A stretch of 64,000 nucleotides of DNA from Rhodobacterales bacterium. GTDB taxonomy: Bacteria; Pseudomonadota; Alphaproteobacteria; Caulobacterales; Hyphomonadaceae. Positions 37,929 to 50,942 of this stretch are shown here, in pieces; position 1 is the first letter of the stretch, and the number at the start of each line of letters is the position of its first letter. A model generated the notes under the pieces. It was not told the origin of the DNA and ran no database searches. It saw only the letters and a list, made by a program, of their open reading frames with translations. The stretch spans positions 50,365 to 114,364 of the forward strand of contig JACXUV010000013.1 in assembly GCA_014763715.1 (NCBI GenBank). The letters are read 5' to 3'. The translations under genes and the position numbers were made by a program.

Positions 37929-37987
37929 AACACGGCTTGTTTCGCCGTGTTACAAACAGGGCCGCATCATACGATACGGCCCTGTTT
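37929..37987 (-). terminator. Tandem terminator hairpins downstream of ftsZ
   Basis: Hairpin 1: AACACGGC (37929-37936) with GCCGTGTT (37944-37951). Hairpin 2: AAACAGGGCCG (37954-37964) with CGGCCCTGTTT (37977-37987), an 11-bp perfect stem. Reading on the minus strand, hairpin 2 comes first, then hairpin 1 followed by TTTTG. They divide ftsZ from lpxC. Confidence 0.75.
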
Positions 37988-38067
37988 AGTATGGGTTTTT
38001 ATTGTAATAGTCGGATCTGTTTCAGACTGTGATTTCCTACATCAGGAAGACTAGGCCGGGGCCTGCC

Positions 38068-39537
38068 TCAATGATTGGCTGAGCGGCGAAGGAAAGCCGG
38101 GATTTCCAGGTCCGCATCATCGAACGGAGCGGGCTCCGGGTGATCGTCCGGAGACGAGACGATCGGTGCGGGCTCTGCCATGTCATCGTTTTCGCCCTGC
38201 GGATTGCTGCGGCGCCAGCCGAACAGGTTGGCGAAGCCGGAGCCACCATGCTCGGCTTTTGGTTTGTCGGCGACAGGCGTGTCGCGGCGGGCGGAGAATA
38301 CGGAATCTGCGGACACTTCTTCGTCTCCTTCTGCGCCTTCGTAGTGACCCTCTTCCAGGGAGGCCGTTTCAGTTCCTGCTTCCGCCGTGGTCGAGCGGTG
38401 AGTGATGATGGTCGGGCGGTCCTCGTCGTGAAGCGGGGCTTCGGCTGCGGCTTCCCCGGTAACCTCTTCTTGGGCTTCAACAGGGACTTCAGCGGTTTCC
38501 GCTTCCAGTTCGGGCTCCGGATCGTCCACCGGGGCGGCGATCGGCTGGCGCACCGTGGCCGGGGTAGCGGCAGGCTGCGCGGGCTGGACCCCATAGGCTG
38601 CCTCGACGCCCGCTGCGATCACGGAGACGCGCAGGCGGCCTTCCAGTTCGGTATCGAAGGCCGAGCCGAGGATGATATTGGCATCCGGGTCCACCTCACG
38701 GCGGATCTCGTTGGCGGCCTCGTCCAGTTCGAACAGGGTCATGTCATAGCCGCCGGTGATGTTGATGAGCACACCCTTGGCGCCCTTCATCGAGATATCG
38801 TCCAGCAGCGGGTTGTCGATGGCCTGGCGGGCGGCTTCCAGAGCGCGGTTCTCGCCGGTTGCTTCGCCCATGCCCATCATGGCTGTGCCCATGCCGCGCA
38901 TGATGGAGCTGACATCTGCGAAATCGAGGTTGATGAGGCCGGGCATGACCATCAGGTCGGTAATGCCGCGCACGCCGGAATAGAGCACGTCGTCGGCCAT
39001 GCGGAAGGCTTCGGCGAAGGTCGTGCGGTCATTGGCAATGCGGAACAGGTTCTGGTTCGGCACCACGATCATCGTATCGACGTGGCTACGGATCAGATCC
39101 AGCCCGTTCTCGGCAACATGCATGCGGCGGTTGCCCTCAAAGCCGAACGGCTTGGTGACGACGGCCACGGTGAGGATGTCCATCTCGCGGGCAGCGCGGG
39201 CGATGACAGGCGCTGCGCCGGTGCCGGTGCCGCCGCCCATGCCGGCAGCGATGAACACCATGTGCGACCCTTCGAGATACTGCTTGATCTCGTCGATCGA
39301 TTCCTCAGCCGCTTTCTCGCCGATTTCCGGGCGGGCGCCGGCGCCGAGGCCCGAGGTTGTGACCGGGCCGAGCTGGATGCAGGTTTCAGCCTTGGAGCGC
39401 GAAAGGGCCTGCGCGTCAGTATTGGCGGCAATGAACTCGACGCCCTGCAGGTTCGCTTCGATCATGTTGTCGACTGCGTTGCCACCGGCACCGCCGACGC
39501 CAAAGACCAGGATCCTGGGCTTCAGTTCATAGTTCAT
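38068..39537 (-). CDS. ftsZ: Cell division protein FtsZ
   Basis: A 489-residue tubulin homologue that forms the division ring. The tubulin signature [10 protein letters not shown] and the T-loops are present. After residue about 320 a long disordered linker, rich in Pro, Ala and Glu, leads to the conserved C-terminal peptide [13 protein letters not shown] that binds FtsA and other partners. The start at 39537 has GAGGG upstream; an in-frame GTG at 39549 is less likely. ftsA lies 96 bp upstream. Confidence 0.97.
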   Translation of the reverse strand: MNYELKPRILVFGVGGAGGNAVDNMIEANLQGVEFIAANTDAQALSRSKAETCIQLGPVTTSGLGAGARPEIGEKAAEESIDEIKQYLEGSHMVFIAAGMGGGTGTGAAPVIARAAREMDILTVAVVTKPFGFEGNRRMHVAENGLDLIRSHVDTMIVVPNQNLFRIANDRTTFAEAFRMADDVLYSGVRGITDLMVMPGLINLDFADVSSIMRGMGTAMMGMGEATGENRALEAARQAIDNPLLDDISMKGAKGVLINITGGYDMTLFELDEAANEIRREVDPDANIILGSAFDTELEGRLRVSVIAAGVEAAYGVQPAQPAATPATVRQPIAAPVDDPEPELEAETAEVPVEAQEEVTGEAAAEAPLHDEDRPTIITHRSTTAEAGTETASLEEGHYEGAEGDEEVSADSVFSARRDTPVADKPKAEHGGSGFANLFGWRRSNPQGENDDMAEPAPIVSSPDDHPEPAPFDDADLEIPAFLRRSANH

Positions 39538-39633
39538 TGCATCCCTCACTTCACTCTACTTGCTCGCGGACCCCTGCCGTATGGCAAGATGACGTGATGC
39601 GGCTAAGAAGCAGTTAAGTGGAGTGAAATCGGC

Positions 39634-40926
39634 TCAGAAATTTTCTTCGAGCCAATGGAACACTTTGTTCACCACGCCGCTTCTCGACTCTGGTCCATCC
39701 ATGCGCGAAGCAGCTGCCCTTACTGCGTCCGCAAACCCCAACTCGGAGTACAGTAGCAGACCAGAGGCTGTGGAGAAAGCAGGCGTTGCCAGTGTTTCGC
39801 CGAGAAATTCGGCAATGGTCGGACGCCCAAGCCGTACTGGCGCCTGCAGGATGCGGCTGGCGACGTCGCGCACGCCCGGCAGCTGCGATGCGCCGCCTGT
39901 CAGCACCACTCGGTGAGGGAGTACTTTGCGTACACCACTGGAATCGAGCGTTTTGCGGACCAGTTCGAATGTCTCTTCAACGCGTGGTGCGATGATCTCT
40001 GCGAGTTGGCCCCGTTCCATGCGCGTTGCCTGCAGGCGGCCATCATCGCCGAGGCGGGGAACCTCGATCCGTTCGGCAAGGCCAGGGCCTTCGAGATTGG
40101 CCGTGCCATAGACGCTCTTCAGGCGCTCTGCGGCGGCGAAGGTGGTGCCGAGGCCCTGGGCAAGATCGGAGGTCACATGCGAGCCGCCCGCCGGGACGAG
40201 GCCCAGCCAGGCGGGGGAGCCATTGAGGTACACCGACACAGCCGTCACGCCCGCGCCCATGTCGATACAGATGGCGCCGTTCTCGATCTCGTCGTCGATC
40301 AGAGTGCCTGCACCGCTCGCAATGGAGGAGGGGATCAGGGCCGTCACCCCGATATGTGCCCGGCCGACGCATTCGACGAGGTTCTTCACGACCGATTTCG
40401 GCGCGGTAACGATGGAAAGCAGCAGGCTGAGCTCGCTGGCATACATGCCCTGCGGCTCGCGCACGCCTTCCTGATCGTCCACACGGTAGGCGACCGGCCA
40501 GGCGGCAAGGGTTTCCTCGCCGCGTGCAGGCACCTTGGCCAGTGCCTGGGCCTGAATGCGACGGACATCCTTCTGGGTGATCTCGCGTCCGCCGATCTCG
40601 ATGCGGGCGGTAACCAGCGTAGAGGCGAGTTTCTGTCCGGTGATGCCCAGCATCACATTGGAGATCTGCTCTCCAGCTTCGCGCTCGGCATCTTCCACAG
40701 CGAGACGGATGGCGCGTTCCAGGCCTTCCATGTCGGTGATCGTGCCGCCGGTGAACCCGCGCGACTGCTGGCGGCCTGCACCCAGAATCCGGAAACTGCG
40801 AGGACCGGCACCGTCATTGCGGCCGATCAGGCAGGTGATTTTCGAGCAGCCGATGTCCAGCGCGGCCACCGTGCCGGTGTTCGAACGCCCCATGCGGGGG
40901 GCACGGCGGGACTGGACATTGGCCAT
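39634..40926 (-). CDS. ftsA: Cell division protein FtsA
   Basis: A 430-residue actin-like protein that tethers FtsZ to the membrane. Phosphate motifs ALDIGCSKITCLIG and the SHVTSDLAQGLGTTF segment are typical, and the C-terminal amphipathic helix VFHWLEENF is the membrane-targeting sequence. The start overlaps the ftsQ stop by one base. Confidence 0.95.
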   Translation of the reverse strand: MANVQSRRAPRMGRSNTGTVAALDIGCSKITCLIGRNDGAGPRSFRILGAGRQQSRGFTGGTITDMEGLERAIRLAVEDAEREAGEQISNVMLGITGQKLASTLVTARIEIGGREITQKDVRRIQAQALAKVPARGEETLAAWPVAYRVDDQEGVREPQGMYASELSLLLSIVTAPKSVVKNLVECVGRAHIGVTALIPSSIASGAGTLIDDEIENGAICIDMGAGVTAVSVYLNGSPAWLGLVPAGGSHVTSDLAQGLGTTFAAAERLKSVYGTANLEGPGLAERIEVPRLGDDGRLQATRMERGQLAEIIAPRVEETFELVRKTLDSSGVRKVLPHRVVLTGGASQLPGVRDVASRILQAPVRLGRPTIAEFLGETLATPAFSTASGLLLYSELGFADAVRAAASRMDGPESRSGVVNKVFHWLEENF

Positions 40927-41792
40927 CAGGAACGCGCCGCCTTCTCACGGGCCTTGAAATCCGGTGCATTCACCGGGCCGAGATAGACGCGGCCGGCATT
41001 GCGCATGTCGATCAGTTTCAGCGGGCGCTGCATCAGGGCGGTGCGTACCTGCAGCTCGGTCAGGCGGTCGAGGGCGCTGACCAGTTGGATGTCTTCCGGC
41101 AGGCGCACGGTCGCGCCGGAGATGAGGCGCATGTCCCAGCGGCGGTCGTTAATGCGTGTGGCAATGGCGAGATCACCGGTAACAACCGGGGCATCGGCCA
41201 GCGCCTTGACGAGGGAAGGGGCCGCTTCCGGGGCGCCGCGTCCCGCCACCCGGACCAGATCCGGATGGTCGCTGGCGCGCTCGCCGGGGATGACGCGGCC
41301 AAGACCGTCCACGACAGTCCATTCGGTGCCGTCATGCCAGATGGCAACCGGCTCTGCGGCATCGGCGATGATCACGACCTGGTCCGGCCAGAGGCGGTGC
41401 ACACGCACGTTCAGCACCTTGTGGGTGCCTTCTACTCGGCGGCGGATGATGTAGGGGTCGGCGCGGAACATGTTCTCGCCCGGCTCGATCATGGCGGCCG
41501 CGCGGATTTCCTGCTGCAGGCGAGGGTCCTGTTCCAGGCCCAGCACGGAAACTTCGTTCACCGAAACGCCAGCCACACGGGCCGTATCATCCATGAAGCC
41601 GGCGAACCGGCTTTCGATCTGCGACATGGACCCGCCCATCCAGGCAGCCAGGGCCACCACGATCGCGATCAGCATGACAAAGCCGAACAGGACGGAGGAG
41701 ACGCGCACTTCCTCACCTGTGACCTCGTCGACGAAGGTCATCGGCTCGCGCCTGGATTTCCGGGTGGGCTGGTTGCGGCTTATCTTCGGCAT
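40926..41792 (-). CDS. ftsQ: Cell division protein FtsQ
   Basis: A 288-residue single-pass inner-membrane protein (helix about 35-57) with a periplasmic POTRA domain, scaffold of the divisome. The basic N-terminus and the order ddl-ftsQ-ftsA-ftsZ identify it, supported by FtsQ-like sequence [21 protein letters not shown]. It overlaps ddl by 13 bp. Confidence 0.9.
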   Translation of the reverse strand: MPKISRNQPTRKSRREPMTFVDEVTGEEVRVSSVLFGFVMLIAIVVALAAWMGGSMSQIESRFAGFMDDTARVAGVSVNEVSVLGLEQDPRLQQEIRAAAMIEPGENMFRADPYIIRRRVEGTHKVLNVRVHRLWPDQVVIIADAAEPVAIWHDGTEWTVVDGLGRVIPGERASDHPDLVRVAGRGAPEAAPSLVKALADAPVVTGDLAIATRINDRRWDMRLISGATVRLPEDIQLVSALDRLTELQVRTALMQRPLKLIDMRNAGRVYLGPVNAPDFKAREKAARS

Positions 41793-42688
41793 GAAGCGTC
41801 CTCAATCATCCATGCGACCAGATCTTCGAAGGACATGCCAACGAAGGCGGCCTGTTCAGGGACAAGCGAGGTCGGCGTCATGCCGGGCTGGGTATTGGTC
41901 TCAAGGATCACGAGCCGGTCTCTCTTGTCGTCATAGCGAAAGTCGGACCGCGTCGCGCCCCGGCAGCCGAGGGCCTGATGCGCCCGCAAGGCGAAGTCCA
42001 TCGCCATGGCGGTAATATGCTCAGGCAGCTCTGCCGGGATCACATGGCGCGATCCACCAGCTGAATATTTTGCATCGAAATCGTAATAGTCCCTTAAGGT
42101 CGTGATCTCTGTCACGGCGAGGGCGCGGTCCCCCAGCACGGCGACAGTGAGTTCCCGGCCGGGAATGAACTCTTCGGCCATCAGGTAATCGCCATAGTGC
42201 CAGCTCTCGCCCAGCAATTCCTGCGGCGGGCCATTGGTCCCTTCGCGCACGATCAGCACGCCGAAACTGGAGCCTTCATTGACGGGTTTGACCACATAGG
42301 GCGGCTTCAGAGGGTGCGCGGCGGCGGCTTCCTCGCGGGTGACCTGCTTGTCTTCGGCCACGGGCAGGCCGGCAGAGCGGTAGACGGCCTTGGATTTCAG
42401 CTTGTCCATGGCGAGCGCCGAGGCGAGCACACCGGAATGGGAGTAGGGCAGGCCCATGATCTCCAGCAGGCCCTGCACACAGCCATCCTCGCCCCAAGGG
42501 CCATGCAGGCCGTTCAGCACGACGTCGGGTTCCGCCTCCGCCAGTTGGGCGGCGAGGTCACGCCCCGCATCAATGCCGACAGCATCATACCCGGCCGCCT
42601 TGGCAGCCTTAAGCATCTGCGTTCCCGAAGAGACCGAAACTTCCCGTTCGGAAGACCAGCCGCCATAGATCACTGCGACACGTTTCAT
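41780..42688 (-). CDS. ddl: D-alanine--D-alanine ligase
   Basis: A 302-residue ATP-grasp enzyme joining two D-Ala for peptidoglycan stem peptides. The N-terminal [10 protein letters not shown] motif, ATP-grasp core [12 protein letters not shown] and C-terminal LEINTQPGMT-type ending ([20 protein letters not shown]) are present. The ATG at 42688 ([10 protein letters not shown]) is chosen over a longer frame. Confidence 0.95.
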   Translation of the reverse strand: MKRVAVIYGGWSSEREVSVSSGTQMLKAAKAAGYDAVGIDAGRDLAAQLAEAEPDVVLNGLHGPWGEDGCVQGLLEIMGLPYSHSGVLASALAMDKLKSKAVYRSAGLPVAEDKQVTREEAAAAHPLKPPYVVKPVNEGSSFGVLIVREGTNGPPQELLGESWHYGDYLMAEEFIPGRELTVAVLGDRALAVTEITTLRDYYDFDAKYSAGGSRHVIPAELPEHITAMAMDFALRAHQALGCRGATRSDFRYDDKRDRLVILETNTQPGMTPTSLVPEQAAFVGMSFEDLVAWMIEDASCRR

Positions 42689-42832
42689 TCTGAAAGTCCT
42701 TCCTGTCAGGCCCTGTCCGGACATCGCCCGTGCAGGATCGCCTGTTTCCTATCGTCTTTTCTGCTTCGTGCCGGTGAATAGGGGCTTAAGCGAGGCGATG
42801 GGGAGGCAAGTGTCGTGCAGATCCTTACCGGG

Positions 42833-43789
42833 TCATGTTCCAGCTTCCGTCTGTAGCTGGCCGATGCGGCGCACTTCCCAGCGCAGCTCCACGCCTTGCG
42901 TTTCCAGAACGCGGCGGCGGACGAGTTCGCCCAGCGCCTCAAGGTCTGCCGCAGTGGCATCACCGGTATTGATCAGGAAGTTGCAGTGCTTGGGTGAAAC
43001 CTGTGCACCACCCACCTTCAGCCCGCGGCATCCGGCGGCGTCGATCAGCTTCCAGGCAGAGCGTTGGTCTGGTGTGCCGGGCGGATCGGGATTGGCGAAG
43101 GTGGAGCCGGATGTTTTTTCCTTGATCGGTTGGGTCTCTGCCCTGCGGGCCTGCAGCTGCGTGATATCTGCGAGAATTTTTTCCGGTTCGTCCGTGTCCG
43201 TGCCTTCAAGGATAAGGCGGGTGACGATCAGATCGTCCGGCAAGTCTGTATGGCGGTAGGAGAAATGTGCCTCAGGTTGTGCGCCCGGCCGGGCGGGGCC
43301 TCGATAGGCCGCCCTAGTGCCGTCACGGCGAAACCCATGTAACGCCACAAGCACATCGCGCAATTCCCTGCCATAGCATCCGGCATTCGTCCGCGTTGCC
43401 CCGCCAACCGAGCCGGGAATGCCCGAGAGAAATTCCAGCCCACGAATGCCGTTTTCCGCAGCGGCCCTTGCCACGGAAAGATCCAGCGCGCCCGCTCTCG
43501 CCGACAGGCTGATCCCGTCCAGCGCCTCGACCTCGCCCCAGTAGCGGCCCATCAGGCGGATCACGACGCCTCTTATGCCGCCGTCGCGGACGATGACATT
43601 CGAGCCGACGCCCAGCACGGTGACCGGCACCGCCGGGTCCAGTGCCTTGAGGAAGGCTTCGAGATCTTCTTCATCAGCAGGCAGGAACAGCGCGTCAGCC
43701 GGCCCGCCCACGCGGAACCAGGTGTAGGGGGCAAGCGAGGCGTTCTCGATCAGCTTGCCGCGCACGGGGGGGAGGGGGAATGCCGTCAT
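42833..43789 (-). CDS. murB: UDP-N-acetylenolpyruvoylglucosamine reductase
   Basis: A 318-residue flavoenzyme that reduces UDP-GlcNAc-enolpyruvate to UDP-MurNAc. The FAD-binding region ([31 protein letters not shown]), [15 protein letters not shown] and the catalytic loop [12 protein letters not shown] are recognised; this is the short type. A GGAG element supports the ATG at 43789. It opens the murB-ddl-ftsQAZ run; no murG or murC precedes it. Confidence 0.94.
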   Translation of the reverse strand: MTAFPLPPVRGKLIENASLAPYTWFRVGGPADALFLPADEEDLEAFLKALDPAVPVTVLGVGSNVIVRDGGIRGVVIRLMGRYWGEVEALDGISLSARAGALDLSVARAAAENGIRGLEFLSGIPGSVGGATRTNAGCYGRELRDVLVALHGFRRDGTRAAYRGPARPGAQPEAHFSYRHTDLPDDLIVTRLILEGTDTDEPEKILADITQLQARRAETQPIKEKTSGSTFANPDPPGTPDQRSAWKLIDAAGCRGLKVGGAQVSPKHCNFLINTGDATAADLEALGELVRRRVLETQGVELRWEVRRIGQLQTEAGT

Positions 43790-43995
43790 GCCTTGGCGTT
43801 CTCCCGACTTGGGCATGAAGTCAAGCGGTACGCCCGGTGCAGCTCAGTCTTTGGGGAGCGCTCATGGGCGGGGTCGCTGAAAAAAGCGGCACCGAAATGC
43901 CACGAGCCCGATTTTTTCCAAATCCCTTGGACATGCTGCAGCTTCTGCTGAACCAGTGGGCCTCCCATTCTGTCACCTGCATTGGAGTTGCTGAC

Positions 43996-45345
43996 ATGTC
44001 CCTGTCCCTGAAATCACGTTTGGCCTGCACAGGCCTCGGAGGCTTGATCGCGCTGGCCGCGTTTACGGCACCCGCAAACGCGAAACCGTCGGACATCAAC
44101 AGCCGCTTCAAATCCAACCTGTCTGAAATGGTGGATGAGAATCTGGATGACTGGGTCGATGTCTACAAGGACTTCCATGCCAATCCGGAACTCGGCCTGC
44201 ATGAAACCCGCTCCGCCGGGATCATCGCGGAACGCTTGAAAGAGCTTGGCTTCGAAGTGACCGAAGGTATCGGCCAGACAGGTGTGGTTGGTATCCTGAA
44301 GAATGGCAAAGGCCCGCTCGTCATGGTGCGGGCTGACATGGATGGCCTGCCAGTGCAGGAAAAGACCGGGCTCGATTATGGCAGCACGGTACAGACCGAA
44401 TGGAATGGCGAACCCAAATATGTGATGCATGCCTGCGGGCATGATGCCCACATGGCCATCTTCCTCGCCACGGCGCAGACGCTTGTCGAGATGAAGAAAG
44501 ACTGGAAGGGCACGCTTATGTTCGTGGCCCAGCCTGCCGAGGAAGGGGGCGGCGGTGCCAGCAAGATGATGGCGGACGGTATTTTCGACCGGTTCGGTGT
44601 GCCGGACTACGGCTTCGCCCTGCATGTGACGCCTGCGGCCTATGATTCGGTTCAGATCGTGAAGGGACAGATGAACTCCTTCGCGGGCGGTTTCGACATT
44701 GTCTTCAACGGCGTCGGCGGCCATGGCTCTCGCCCCAGCACCACGATTGACCCGGTGATGATGGCCTCCAAATTCGTGGTGGACCTGCAAAGCGTGGTCA
44801 GCCGGGAGAAACCGGAGCAGGAATTCGGTGTGATCAGCGTTGGGGCCATTCAGGGCGGATCGGCAGGAAACATCATTCCGGACTCCGTGCGCGTGCGCGG
44901 CACGGTCCGCTGGTACAAGCCGGAAGTGGGTGAGAAGTTGCTGGCAGGCGTACGCCGCACAGCTGATGCCATTGTTGCCATGACGGGTGCGCCGGAGGCA
45001 GACATCAGTATCCGCAGCGGCGGTACGGCAGTCTACAACGATCCCAATCTGTCGGAAGATACGCTGGCAGCGATGAGTCGCGTCTTCCCGGAGGGCAAGG
45101 TCACATTCGCGGCGCCGACAACAGGTAGCGAGGACTATGGCGAATTCCTGAAGTCGTTCAGCAATTCGGTCTATTTCCGCGTTGGTGTCTATGATCCGGC
45201 CCTGTTTGACGAGAATGGCAAGACGATCGACTTCATGAGAACGCCGGGCAACCACTCGCCCTTCTTCGCGCCGGTTCCGGCACCGACGATCGATACGGGC
45301 GTTACTGCGATGACGACGGCTGTGATGAACGTCATGGCGAAGTAG
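43996..45345 (+). CDS. Secreted M20-family amidohydrolase
   Basis: A 449-residue zinc hydrolase with a signal peptide (SLSLKSRLACTGLGGLIALAAFTAPANA). Metal ligands are seen in MHACGHDAHMA and the catalytic Glu in FVAQPAEEGGGG; the C-terminal HSPFF region is typical of the hippurate hydrolase/IAA-amidase group. Substrate is likely an N-acyl amino acid or peptide in the periplasm. ATG 43996 with GGAG upstream is chosen. It interrupts the usual region upstream of murB. Confidence 0.87.
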   Translation: MSLSLKSRLACTGLGGLIALAAFTAPANAKPSDINSRFKSNLSEMVDENLDDWVDVYKDFHANPELGLHETRSAGIIAERLKELGFEVTEGIGQTGVVGILKNGKGPLVMVRADMDGLPVQEKTGLDYGSTVQTEWNGEPKYVMHACGHDAHMAIFLATAQTLVEMKKDWKGTLMFVAQPAEEGGGGASKMMADGIFDRFGVPDYGFALHVTPAAYDSVQIVKGQMNSFAGGFDIVFNGVGGHGSRPSTTIDPVMMASKFVVDLQSVVSREKPEQEFGVISVGAIQGGSAGNIIPDSVRVRGTVRWYKPEVGEKLLAGVRRTADAIVAMTGAPEADISIRSGGTAVYNDPNLSEDTLAAMSRVFPEGKVTFAAPTTGSEDYGEFLKSFSNSVYFRVGVYDPALFDENGKTIDFMRTPGNHSPFFAPVPAPTIDTGVTAMTTAVMNVMAK

Positions 45346-45387
45346 AGCGGGCTGCAGGCTTTCTGCTTGCAACGTGCACAGACAAAG

Positions 45388-45419
45388 GGAAGGGCGCCCT
45401 GATCGTGGGGCGCCCTTCC
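45388..45419. terminator. Hairpin between M20 hydrolase and creD
   Basis: GGAAGGGCGCC (45388-45398) and GGCGCCCTTCC (45409-45419) form an 11-bp perfect stem. Located between convergent genes; flanking T runs are weak on both strands. Confidence 0.6.
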
Positions 45420-45433
45420 TGTCTTGTACGGCA

Positions 45434-46873
45434 TCAGGCAGGTGATTTCTGCCCACGGGATCCATACCAGTCGACATTGCGGGTCATGTACATGGTCAGG
45501 GCGATGGCGGCAAAACTGGCCAGTGCGCCAGCCAGCAGCGCCTGGCTTTCAGCCCGCATCAGGACATAGATCAGCGCATAAATGCCGCTGAGAATGCCGA
45601 GTGCTTTCAGGCCATAGGCACGGGACCGGAAGACGCTCGTCGCATAGGCCGAGATCAGGCCCACCGTCATCAGCGCCGCGATGGCAAAGGCGGCATCGAA
45701 TCCAGTCCGTTCGGCAAAGGCCAAAAGCAGGATGTAGAAGATCGACTGGGCCAGCCCCACCAGCACATATTGCGCTGGGTGGGCGCGCGCACCGCTCGTT
45801 ACCTCGAACAGGAACCAGGCGAGGAAGACAAAGCCGATGAACATGGCGGCATATTTCAGGGCGCGCTCCACGCTCTGGTAGGGGCTGACTTCCTTGAGGA
45901 AGCGCACGCCCATGTCGCGGCGGCCATAGGCGACGATTTCACCAAGGTCGATATTGCTGCCAGCCCCAGGAATGCCGCGGGCAAGATAGGGCACACGCCA
46001 ATTGGCGATGAAGCCGTCGACGCCTTTTTCTCCGACATTGTGCGTGTCCGGCAGTTTTCCACCCTGGAAACTCGGGTCTTCCCAGTTGCTGGTCAGGGTC
46101 ACAGACGTGTCCTTGGCAAATGGGCCGATGGCGAAACGGTCTGCGCCTGTGATGTGCAGGCGGGCGTTGATGTTGAGGGGTGCGGTTGCCGTCGCCAGCC
46201 CGTCGATCCGGCCTCCGGCCAGGCGTGAGCCTGCTTGCGGAACGGGCGAATAACCATCATTCGCCAGGGCACTGCGGTTGGCTGGTTCCATGGCGATATC
46301 GCGCCCGTTGACCGTGACGATGTAGGCATCACGAATGCCCCGCATGTCGGAGACACCAAGATAGAGGCGGGCATCGTCCCAGACGGGTTCGGCGCCTTCT
46401 GGCAAGTTCTTCAGGAGGGCAGTGGGGTCGAAGGTCGCGCGGAAGTCTACCGTCGCATCGAAGACAGGGATCGTATGGATACCGCGCTTGCGTTCGGTCA
46501 CGTCCACATCGGCCGTCGCTTCGCCTTGTTCCGCGAACACGACGACATGGCCGTAGACCTGGGCTTCTGACCGGCCGGTTCCGATCGTCTTGGCATAAGG
46601 CAGGACCAGGACGGGGCCGAGCAGGCTTTGTTGTCCGCCGATGGCTTCGCTCACTTCGCGCAGGGCCCGGTCAGCCCCCATGCGCCTGTCCTGCACAACG
46701 CCGAACACGAACAGTGCCGGGATCGCCATCAACAGGGCGAGCGCGCAGACCAATAGCAGTTTCAGTCCGGCAGAGCGTTGAGGCAGATATTGAGCAAGCG
46801 GATTGGGGGGCGGTGCCCCCGGCATACTGGGAGACGCACTGGCTGGCGCGCCTGTTGGCGGGATATCGGACAT
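45434..46873 (-). CDS. creD: CreD-family inner-membrane protein
   Basis: A 479-residue protein with an N-terminal membrane anchor (about residues 35-57), a large periplasmic domain, and several C-terminal membrane helices. The text ERALKYAAMFIGFVFLAWFLFE is typical of CreD, a CreBC-regulon protein linked to envelope stress and antibiotic resistance. GGAGG directly upstream fixes the ATG at 46873. No creBC genes are nearby. Confidence 0.86.
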   Translation of the reverse strand: MSDIPPTGAPASASPSMPGAPPPNPLAQYLPQRSAGLKLLLVCALALLMAIPALFVFGVVQDRRMGADRALREVSEAIGGQQSLLGPVLVLPYAKTIGTGRSEAQVYGHVVVFAEQGEATADVDVTERKRGIHTIPVFDATVDFRATFDPTALLKNLPEGAEPVWDDARLYLGVSDMRGIRDAYIVTVNGRDIAMEPANRSALANDGYSPVPQAGSRLAGGRIDGLATATAPLNINARLHITGADRFAIGPFAKDTSVTLTSNWEDPSFQGGKLPDTHNVGEKGVDGFIANWRVPYLARGIPGAGSNIDLGEIVAYGRRDMGVRFLKEVSPYQSVERALKYAAMFIGFVFLAWFLFEVTSGARAHPAQYVLVGLAQSIFYILLLAFAERTGFDAAFAIAALMTVGLISAYATSVFRSRAYGLKALGILSGIYALIYVLMRAESQALLAGALASFAAIALTMYMTRNVDWYGSRGQKSPA

Positions 46874-47005
46874 GGGAACCTCCTTGCAAATGGAGGTTTC
46901 CGGAATGACCGGCCTGCGCGGCAACCACAGGGCGACGAGACGGCGCCGAGACGGAAAGATTACGGAAAGTTCAGGGCAGGGAAGATTACTTCCCTGCGTC
47001 TTGTC

Positions 47006-49780
<2,775 letters not shown>

Positions 49781-49967
49781 ATCAGGCTGCACCAATCAGG
49801 TCTGGGGCGAAGAAACAGGGATCCTGACCGTATGACCGCACAGGAATACGCGGGTTCTCCCACCGTGATTACACCAGCCAAACCCACTCGACCAGCGCGC
49901 GGGTGAGACTTAAGAACGCCGCATTGGGGTGTCAATGCGGCGCCATCAGACAGCTGGAGTGATAACT

Positions 49968-50942
49968 GTGTTGAATCTGAAGGCTTTGCGGGTCCGCCCG
50001 CGCATCCTGTTCGCCGGTCTCGTTGCGGGTCTGGCGCTTCTGGCGGCCCCTGCCTGTAATGCGCCACCTGAGGAGGAAGTGCCCGTGCGGGTTGAGGGCG
50101 CAACGGCAGCCACTGTGAATGGCGAAAAAATCTATGTCAGCGATGTTGAGCTGGAGGCGGTTGCTCGCGGTCTTGTTCCCGCCGGCAAAAAGGTCAAAGC
50201 CGGGGACCCGGAATACGACACCGTCCTGAACCAGCTGGTCGAGCAGAAGCTGATGGCGCAGGAAGCAATTCGGCGCGGGCTGGACAAGGATCCGGCCGGG
50301 CGCAGGCGGCTCGAAATGGCTGCGGAGCGTATCCTGGGCAATCTCCTGGTCGAAAATCTCGTCGCCGAAGACGTGACCGAAGACCAGATCGAGGCGATGT
50401 ACCAGAAGCAGGTCGCCCTGCAGCAGGATGATGACGAAGTACGCATCGCCCATATTCTGGTGGACACGAAAGAAGAGGCTCAGGCCCTGTTCGAGCGTAT
50501 CCAGGCGGGCGAGAGCTTCGAAAGCCTAGTCAGCGCCAACTCCCTCGATAGTGCAACGCGTATGGAGCAGGGGGATCTCGGCTATGTCTCTCCGAATGAT
50601 GAGCCCGCACCTTTCCCGCTGGTCATCGCCAATACGGGCGTTGGCGAGGTTTCCCCGCCCTTCGAGTCGGCCGATGGCTGGCACATCTTGAAAGTGAAGG
50701 ACCGCCGTTCGCGTGCCCCGAAAACGCGGGAGGAAATGCGGCCGGACATCGTGACCTTCCTGACGCTCGAACAGGTCGCCAAGATCGTCCGGCGTCTCAA
50801 GGCAGAGGCGCAGATCCAGCAGGGTGAACCGGGGCTCGACGACGCCAGCGCAACGCCTTACAGGCTTCCCGATACGGACACCGGCGCAGGCGATGCGCCG
50901 GCAGACAAGGCATCCCCGGCTCCTGAAGGAACTGAACTTTGA
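49968..50942 (+). CDS. Parvulin-type peptidyl-prolyl isomerase lipoprotein
   Basis: A 324-residue protein with lipobox (LLAAPAC) and a parvulin domain (EVRIAHILVDTKEEAQALFERIQAG to WHILKVKDRR). GTG 49968 is chosen because CTGGAG lies eight bases before it; upstream in-frame starts add a non-signal leader. Probably a periplasmic foldase. Its stop overlaps the argJ TTG start. The tail is Pro/Ala-rich and disordered. Confidence 0.82.
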   Translation: MLNLKALRVRPRILFAGLVAGLALLAAPACNAPPEEEVPVRVEGATAATVNGEKIYVSDVELEAVARGLVPAGKKVKAGDPEYDTVLNQLVEQKLMAQEAIRRGLDKDPAGRRRLEMAAERILGNLLVENLVAEDVTEDQIEAMYQKQVALQQDDDEVRIAHILVDTKEEAQALFERIQAGESFESLVSANSLDSATRMEQGDLGYVSPNDEPAPFPLVIANTGVGEVSPPFESADGWHILKVKDRRSRAPKTREEMRPDIVTFLTLEQVAKIVRRLKAEAQIQQGEPGLDDASATPYRLPDTDTGAGDAPADKASPAPEGTEL

